From positions 78,908,495-78,972,494 of the forward strand of contig NC_082597.1 of assembly GCF_030936135.1 (NCBI RefSeq): a DNA stretch of 64,000 bases. The letters run 5' to 3'. The DNA comes from Gavia stellata (taxonomy: Eukaryota > Chordata > Aves > Gaviiformes > Gaviidae). Shown piece after piece: positions 61,611 through 64,000 of the stretch. The notes beneath the pieces were generated by a model. It saw only the letters and a program-made list of their open reading frames with translations, was not told the DNA's origin and searched no databases. The translations under genes were made by a program, and so were the position numbers. Position 1 is the first letter of the stretch, and each line of letters starts with the position of its first letter.

Positions 61611-64000
61611 GTGAGACATGAGAGCTACTCCTGTTCATCTTTAAGAAATGGTATTGACTGTCTAGATTGGTATTAAGGGTTGACTCTGAAGGTCACCATA
61701 CTCAGTTTGATGCACATAAACAGTTTTTTCCCGCCTACACCTCGTGTCTCTGTTAAGGCTGTCCACTTTGTGCTTCTTTGAGAGAAACAGCTCCTTGTTG
61801 AGTGAAGTGGACTGTCTCGTTACGTTTTAGCAGAGGCAGAGGATTGAATGTAAAAGGGTGGAAAGTCTTGAATGGGTAACTGGTTAGGAAACTACTTTTG
61901 CATGAAGAGAAGACATCAACGCTGTAGGAAGGGATGGGTGAGAAACTCAGTCTTATTTCAGACTTTAGCTTTCATTAGAGCTTCATGGCCTAAGGTCAAA
62001 CTCAGTGGTTTTCAGTATTGGTGGTCCAAAGGGGAAGGACTGACGTTAATCCTCTCAATGTACTTACAATTCCAGCTTGTGTACATGTCCTTAGTTAATA
62101 CGACTTTGATTTACAATTGAATGGAGACATCTGTAAGCTTGTAATAATAGCTTTTGATATTAGAATAAAAATACCTATCGTTGGCATCTTTAGTTAACCT
62201 GTGCCCTGCCCTCCACCTTTGTTACTGTCTTTGTCTCCCCTTTTTTGAAAGGGAGCATATTCATACCACTCTGCAGAGTGTTTTTGGACGAAAGTTCCAC
62301 CAGTAAGATCATGACCTTGACCATGACCCAGTCATGAACAGCTCTGGTCCTGTTACGGATTTCTTTCAGTGGTGGTGAAAATAGATGAGAGTGGTTTTAA
62401 TTCTTCCTACTGCTCAAAGATGCTGAATGTTTTGGTTCATTCGGTTAAAAAAAAATCTATTATATAGAAGATGGCAGACAATATCTGACTCACAAGTTTC
62501 ATATCTCTTCAAAATGCTGGCTTGGTCATGTTCCTGGCGTTAGGATGCTGCTGATGCCAGGGCTGTGAAGTAAGGTAACACATGCTGATGAGGCTGGCAT
62601 TGTCGGGTTGTCACTAACTTGTCTGCATGTGCAGTGTGATTTTTGTCCCGTAGTGGAGCGTATCCCATAGAGGGGACATATCTGTTGACCACATCCAGGG
62701 TATGCCCTGCTTCTGGTATGGAGATTCCTCTGTGCAGCCTTTACCGTTAGGAAGCCTGTTCACCCCAATATGAATGTGGCATGAAAAAATATTTAGCCCT
62801 CTGTGTCAGTACTTTGAAGGGCCATGAACAGATGGACAAGCACCGTGATAGCAAGTAGTCTGCAGATTCAAGTGCTTGCTACAAGAGACAGGTTTATAAC
62901 AGCAGCACTATTTTAAACACATGCCATGGGACAACTCTAAAACAGGACACAACTGTTCAAGAAAACCCACTTTTCCATCAATTGTTCCCCTATGTGGGCT
63001 TGTCAGCATGAGAATGATGTTGTTTTTTAAAATGGCTAGACTTCTTTAAAGATAGCAGGTTTTCATGGTGACAGCTGTATTATTAAACAAAATGGACTGG
63101 GCCTTGATCTCTGGCCCTGAGAATAAATGACTCAGCACAGCTCATGTCACATAACTGACATCTTTCCCCTGCAAAACACAGTGCATGAGGGCTGTTGGGA
63201 ACATGCACTCGCCTGTGCTAACCCCAAAATATGCTTCAGCATTGTCTGAGAGGATGTTAGTTGCCATTAGAACTTCCTAATATTTAAACGTTATAGACGA
63301 TTGCGGGACAATGCCTGAGCCCATATTCTGACCCTGTTTAATTTAGTGGTATAAACATAGTCAGTTACTTATCTTTGTGAGACATGTTCTGCCCTCCCTG
63401 CCTCTCTAATAAGAATATCTTACACTTAATAAATGTACGGACATAGCTGTAGGAGTATCTTTGTAGATAATCTCTTTGATCCATGATGGGCATAGATGAT
63501 TTATGATCTAATATCAGTGAACAATTCATCATTTCTTTTCTTGAATACGTTTGTAATCTGATGACCTGGAGACATACAATTTATCTGGCAATTGTGCCCT
63601 GCTGTGGTAAACTTTTACATTCACACCAAGCCCATCTCACATGGGCTTGAATCTCATTTTGCCTAAGTTGGTCCATTTTAGTTTAGCTTAGGTAGCATGG
63701 GAAATCTTTGGGATCCTCTTTGTCTCCTTCAAGGAAGCAAAAAGAATGGTTTAGTAATTCAATTAGTAGGATTAATCGCAGCACTTCACAGCAAATGAGG
63801 CAGCTAATCTTTCTTTGGAATCCCAAATTTGCGATTGGAAAGAAGATAAAAAGACCGTATTTTGAAAACAGTTGCCTCAGCTTTTACAGTTAGAGGCGGT
63901 AGGCATAGGTAATGATGGGCATACATCTACTCTGTTTTTTTGGAAGCATAGCTTTTCTTGCCTTGAAAAAAAATGATGCAAAATTAATCATTAATCTTTA
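61611..64000 (+). other. FBLN1: FBLN1 intron 3, 5' part
   Basis: The intron starts GTGAGA and continues beyond the window. I scanned for the next coding block (a Cys-Cys-x-Cys-Cys motif in phase 0 after an acceptor) and found none in this 2.4 kb. The sequence is otherwise unremarkable AT-rich intron DNA without an identified repeat. Confidence 0.7.

Noticed and set aside
61611..64000. Search for FBLN1 exon 4
   Set aside because: No phase-0 block with the expected Cys-Cys motif and splice sites was seen; the exon is probably beyond the window.
1..64000. CRISPR arrays, tRNA, rRNA, bacterial or phage features
   Set aside because: No regularly spaced repeats, cloverleaf signatures or rRNA motifs were seen, and the gene and repeat content is that of a vertebrate nuclear genome.

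Overview
The window is a vertebrate, most likely avian, nuclear segment. Most of it is AT-rich non-coding DNA. The dominant repeats are CR1-type LINE fragments, including one bird-style copy carrying reverse-transcriptase coding sequence. There are also a few very old MIR-like SINE remnants. No bacterial, operon-like, CRISPR or phage-like structure is present.

The one gene I can identify is the 5' part of fibulin-1 (FBLN1) on the plus strand. Exon 1 (coding 39365-39440) lies in a strong CpG island and encodes a signal peptide. Exon 2 (54584-54683) and exon 3 (61475-61610) encode the first anaphylatoxin-like module and most of the second. The three coding pieces join in phase (76+100+136 nt = 104 codons), each flanked by GT and AG. 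Intron 1 is about 15.1 kb and intron 2 about 6.8 kb. Intron 3 starts at 61611 and runs out of the window, so the third anaphylatoxin module, the EGF-like repeats and the fibulin C-terminal module lie downstream.

Layout: 1-39 kb is upstream intergenic DNA with decayed CR1-type LINE pieces (about 5.1-6.1, 16.2-16.4, 21.6-23.0 and 37.8-38.2 kb), a MIR remnant (32.3-32.5 kb), several copies of an unnamed old palindromic repeat, and two exon-like stretches of unknown status (about 6.57-6.68 and 33.14-33.25 kb). The FBLN1 promoter and CpG island occupy about 39.1-40.3 kb. Intron 1 carries further CR1 and MIR fragments, the largest being an antisense, 5'-truncated CR1 at about 52.2-53.6 kb whose reverse-transcriptase frame is decayed.

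I found no convincing new biological system. The observations most worth checking are the two exon-like stretches, the off-consensus 5' splice site of FBLN1 exon 2, and the nested palindrome at 37.2 kb. Repeat calls rest on my recognition of family patterns, without a repeat-library search; their boundaries are approximate.
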